6,550 bases of DNA from positions 1-6,550 of the forward strand of contig JAQCER010000210.1 of the NCBI GenBank assembly GCA_027618625.1, given 5' to 3'. Below the pieces are notes generated by a model. That model searched no databases and was not told where the DNA came from. It saw only the letters and a list, made by a program, of their open reading frames with translations. The stretch comes from Verrucomicrobiota bacterium (GTDB lineage Bacteria > Verrucomicrobiota > Verrucomicrobiia > Verrucomicrobiales > DEV007). Below, piece by piece: positions 3,678 to 6,550 of this stretch (positions are counted from its first letter, which is position 1; every line of letters begins with the position of its first letter). The position numbers and the translations under genes are program-made.

Positions 3678-6433
3678 ACGGCATCACCACATCACCAGCG
3701 ACCCATGCCGAACGGTTGGCATCGCACTACTTTGCGAATGACAACGATGCATTCTGGACCTGGAGCCACGGTTTCGACACCGTCGTAACACATCGAGGCA
3801 GCACCATCGCGTTTTATCAGGAAGTTGTCGCCGTGCTCCGGGCGCTCGCGCCAGAAGGATTTCCCGCATTTGATGCTATTGCCGTTTTTCTCGCCGCATG
3901 TCGAGAGGCCTGGAACGAAAACGACGCGCATGGACTGAGGACACACTGGCGGCAGTGGGCGGAAAATCAAGCGTGGGATTTTGACATCGACACCGCTCAA
4001 CAAGCTCTCGATCGCTTTCGCAACCTCTCGTCACCGTACCGCAACTCAGCCGAGGAGCGGGCGGCACTCGCAGCCATCGTTTTCGCGAAGTGCCATCGCA
4101 TCGTTCCCGCCTCCGACGCCGCGCACATCGTTTCCCATCTGGAATCGCGCCGCCTGGCCACGGTTGGCTTGCGCAACGGTTCTCTCACACGCATGCAGGA
4201 AGCTCTCGAAAATTTGCGCGATAGACTGGTCGCTCTCGACGAGGACACGATTGGCATGCAGTTGCAGACTGGGATCGGTGCAACATTGTGCGCTGCCGAT
4301 CTTCCCGAGACACCTCCCGCGACCCGCGCGCGACAGCTTTTGCATGAACTCCAAGACGAGGACGACGAACTCAGCGGCATCGCGAGCATTGCTCACGATC
4401 TCATGGCCGCAGTGCACATCCCCCGGTCGATCGATGAACCCGAAAGCCTGCCACTGGGCGGCTACAGCGATATTTCCAACCGCGGCGCCCCCGATCGACT
4501 CCTGATCACGGAGCTGGCACAGGACGACGACATCCTGGCGACACGGGTAAACTTGAACGAAGCGCTTTACCTCCGACGGGAGGCCCCGCCGCGCACTCCA
4601 TTGCATCATCGGGACATTCTTATCGACACCGGCATCCGTCTGTGGGGCATCCCCAGAGTGTTTGCTACAGCGTTAGGGCTGGCACTGTGCGCCACATCCG
4701 ACGCACGAAATCCCGTGCGAGCCTTTCGCACCTCAGACGGGGAAAGTGCAGCAGATGAGGCCGACCTTTTCTCCCGGGAAGGCCTGCTGAAGCATCTCGC
4801 CGAGCTCAGCACGTCCGCCCACCCCGGCATGGCCCTGCGGAGTACGATGACCCGACTTGAGAATCACGACCGCAGGGATCTCATTGTCGTTACTCACCCG
4901 GACGCGCTGGCCGATCCAGCATTTCAAGATACTCTGAGCGATCTGGCTCTCGAAAAACTTTACATCGCCGTGGTTGACTCCCGCGGCACCTATGAGCTCT
5001 GGCTCTTCTCGCGAAGAGGCAGGAAGCGCCTGCAACGTGCGCAGTTCGATCTCGCAAAGATTCTTCATCCGGGTTCAAAATCTCTCGCATCGGTACTGAA
5101 CGCTGACATTGATCCTGAACTTCCAGTGGCGCTGAGAATGCGCGAGTTCCCCCTGCTCGTCGCGCAACCGCTGCACTCGGAAATTGCCGCCTACCATCCA
5201 GACATCGGCCTGACTACCTACCTGCGTGACGGCCGCGTCGTCCTGTGGCAACAGTCTCAACATGGTGGGCGCATGCTCTACTGCCCCGTCATACGATCCG
5301 ATGTTGCCTGGATCTGGATCGATGAGAAACTGAAGGAAATCCTGCTCATCCATCGCGCAGACGACCTCGCACCGCATGTGCTTACCCGCATTCCGCTCGA
5401 TGGCAGCTGCACCACAGAATTCGCGTGCGAGATACCACCCGCTGATTCACACACAGCCTTTGCGCATCATCCAAAAGGTTGCCTCCTCTGCTCACTCAAC
5501 GGTCGCGAGGTGATCGCCCTTTCTGCCAAAAACGGCGAGCAATTTTGCACACTCCAGCTTGAGAAGACCGGCAGATTGTTCGGGCGCTACGTCCAGTATG
5601 TATCGAATGATTGGTGGGTTCTCGGCTTCGGAAACTCGAAACTCACGAAGGAACCGGTGCCCACGGACCAGTTGCCCAAGAGCGCGATTTTGCGCTGCTT
5701 CGATCGCGATGGCTACGAGGGTATCCATGTTGTACTCAGCAATGGAAGCGTCTTTCGCCTGAGCCCGGAGGTATCGTTGGTTCACAAAATGCCCAACGGG
5801 ATCACCCAGGTGCGCTGCATCTCCCGCGACGGTCACCGCCTGCTCTACGTAGACCAATCGAATGGCATTCGCCTGCTCGATCTGAGCGCCGGGCGATTCG
5901 AAACGGTTCCTCCACGCGCGCACCATCCTCTACAACTGGTCGAGAAGGGGGTCGCCCATTTCCACAAACGCGTTCCATCAATCCGAAAGAATTTTCGCTC
6001 GGTTGGGATTTCGAGAGATGGAGATCTCACGCTGGTGACTCGCAATGCCCAACTCCTCACGCTGGGTCACGCGCCTGCCCAGGGCATGTTGCATTTTTCA
6101 CACACGGGCACCCTGCTGAATGGAGACATCCAGGTCCCGTTCGCGCCGATCGACAGTCCGTTCGGAGAGCATCATTCGCTGGCGCGAGCAGAATTTGCCG
6201 ATGGCACCCGATTCTACCTGGATAGCCGCGGCTTCCTGCACATCGTCCCCTGTGACCCCACCCTGCCCGAGGCGGTTCTGGCTTTAAAAGACGGGATGCT
6301 TTCCGGCTGGTTCTCTGACGGGGCGTGGTTCGGCGATCGGTATTTCATTGCCGACCACACGGCGATCGATAGCGCTTCCGCATACGATCGCCTGTCCCAC
6401 TGCATTCACAACCTGAAGTCCGGAGTGCGTTAG
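3674..6433 (+). CDS. vWA-like/beta-propeller scaffold protein of the MoxR ternary system (bpX2-like N-terminus)
   Basis: 919 aa, no signal peptide, so cytosolic. Residues 1-240 are helical and Trp/Ala-rich (DNDAFWTWSHGFDTVV at 24-39; WRQWAENQAWDFD at 92-104) and probably correspond to the family-specific bpX2 region. Residues 255-465 form a vWA-like Rossmann domain: the entry motif LPLGGYSDISNRGAPDRLL, ALYLRREAPP, then strand 1 with RDILIDTGIRLWG (313-325), a helix FATALGLALCA, strand IVVTHPDAL (404-412) and strand LYIAVVDSRG (429-438). The canonical DxSxS MIDAS is replaced by Asp318-x-Gly320-x-Arg322. Residues 495-900 are a beta-propeller with repeating blade strands such as GLTTYLRDGRVVLW, GCLLCSLNGREVIALSAKNG, CISRDGHRLLYVDQSNGIRL, GISRDGDLTLVT and FADGTRFYLDSRGFLHIV. 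Family knowledge: vWA proteins partner MoxR ATPases, and propellers provide protein-protein interfaces, so this is likely the adaptor that brings clients to the ring. ATG 3674 overlaps the preceding stop, suggesting translational coupling. Confidence 0.88.
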   Translation: MNGITTSPATHAERLASHYFANDNDAFWTWSHGFDTVVTHRGSTIAFYQEVVAVLRALAPEGFPAFDAIAVFLAACREAWNENDAHGLRTHWRQWAENQAWDFDIDTAQQALDRFRNLSSPYRNSAEERAALAAIVFAKCHRIVPASDAAHIVSHLESRRLATVGLRNGSLTRMQEALENLRDRLVALDEDTIGMQLQTGIGATLCAADLPETPPATRARQLLHELQDEDDELSGIASIAHDLMAAVHIPRSIDEPESLPLGGYSDISNRGAPDRLLITELAQDDDILATRVNLNEALYLRREAPPRTPLHHRDILIDTGIRLWGIPRVFATALGLALCATSDARNPVRAFRTSDGESAADEADLFSREGLLKHLAELSTSAHPGMALRSTMTRLENHDRRDLIVVTHPDALADPAFQDTLSDLALEKLYIAVVDSRGTYELWLFSRRGRKRLQRAQFDLAKILHPGSKSLASVLNADIDPELPVALRMREFPLLVAQPLHSEIAAYHPDIGLTTYLRDGRVVLWQQSQHGGRMLYCPVIRSDVAWIWIDEKLKEILLIHRADDLAPHVLTRIPLDGSCTTEFACEIPPADSHTAFAHHPKGCLLCSLNGREVIALSAKNGEQFCTLQLEKTGRLFGRYVQYVSNDWWVLGFGNSKLTKEPVPTDQLPKSAILRCFDRDGYEGIHVVLSNGSVFRLSPEVSLVHKMPNGITQVRCISRDGHRLLYVDQSNGIRLLDLSAGRFETVPPRAHHPLQLVEKGVAHFHKRVPSIRKNFRSVGISRDGDLTLVTRNAQLLTLGHAPAQGMLHFSHTGTLLNGDIQVPFAPIDSPFGEHHSLARAEFADGTRFYLDSRGFLHIVPCDPTLPEAVLALKDGMLSGWFSDGAWFGDRYFIADHTAIDSASAYDRLSHCIHNLKSGVR

Positions 6434-6435
6434 TG

Positions 6436-6550
6436 ATGGAAGTTCGATTAGTCAGAGACGAACACCATGGATGCAAGGGCAAGGGCAATGCCACAGCATG
6501 GCTACTCACCGGGAACGGTGCCGAATCGTGGGCTGCAGAGTTGGCACGTT
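6436..6550 (+). CDS. Fourth operon gene, N-terminal fragment (likely another bpX-type protein)
   Basis: Two bases after the vWA-propeller stop (TAG 6431-6433) an ATG opens a frame that runs 38 codons to the window edge without a stop: it begins MEVRLVRDEHHG and ends ...GAESWAAELAR. An in-frame GTG at 6433-6435 overlaps the stop by one base and sits 7 nt from GGAG (6422-6425), so GTG is an equally good start. The spacing makes it part of the operon. The fragment is too short to recognise a domain; by analogy with other ternary systems it should be a further bpX-family partner. Confidence 0.65.
   Translation, partial: MEVRLVRDEHHGCKGKGNATAWLLTGNGAESWAAELAR

Noticed and set aside
5611..6225. 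204-aa plus-strand frame inside the propeller region
   Set aside because: It lies in the +1 frame of the 919-aa gene, which has coherent propeller repeats throughout; the alternative is Arg/Pro-rich noise.

Overview
The window looks like chromosomal DNA of a Verrucomicrobiota (PVC-group) bacterium. This is an inference from gene content: a REP-associated tyrosine transposase of a type common in that phylum, a secreted DUF1080 (3-keto-disaccharide hydrolase-like) protein, and a small secreted protein with a C-terminal motif often seen in Verrucomicrobiota and Planctomycetota. No rRNA, tRNA, CRISPR array or complete insertion sequence is visible.

Layout. Positions 1-451 (minus) hold the N-terminal 150 codons of a RAYT transposase that runs off the left edge. 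Its start region has an unusual 6-codon leader ORF, and behind it lies a short AT-rich stretch with two perfect 12-bp repeats (505-516 and 521-532). Positions 534-890 (minus) encode a 118-aa exported protein. A 182-bp divergent intergenic region (891-1072) follows and contains an 8-bp repeat at 10-bp spacing. Positions 1073-1716 (plus) encode a DUF1080 domain protein whose reading frame is broken at a perfect A AAA AAG heptamer; the rest of the domain continues in the -1 frame to a stop at 1714-1716.

From 1772 to the right edge there is one tightly packed plus-strand operon: a MoxR/RavA-type AAA+ ATPase (1772-2935), an unannotatable 245-aa partner (2940-3677), a 919-aa protein combining a helical N-terminus, a vWA-like domain and a C-terminal beta-propeller (3674-6433), and the first 38 codons of a fourth gene (from 6436). 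The junctions are a 4-bp gap, an ATGA overlap and a 2-bp gap, implying co-translation and fixed stoichiometry. The architecture matches the computationally described MoxR-vWA-beta-propeller ('bpX') ternary systems. These are predicted NTP-dependent, chaperone-like assemblies, suspected to act in biological conflict or stress, with no settled biochemical role that I know of. In the expected division of labour the MoxR ring supplies ATP-driven remodelling, the vWA-propeller protein is the adaptor or scaffold, and the small bpX proteins are sensor or effector partners. The vWA-like domain has lost the canonical metal-binding DxSxS serines.

The most notable items are the ternary operon, the vWA with a non-canonical MIDAS, the frameshift at a classic slippery heptamer, and the two minus-strand genes whose best Shine-Dalgarno sequences serve tiny leader ORFs instead of the gene itself.
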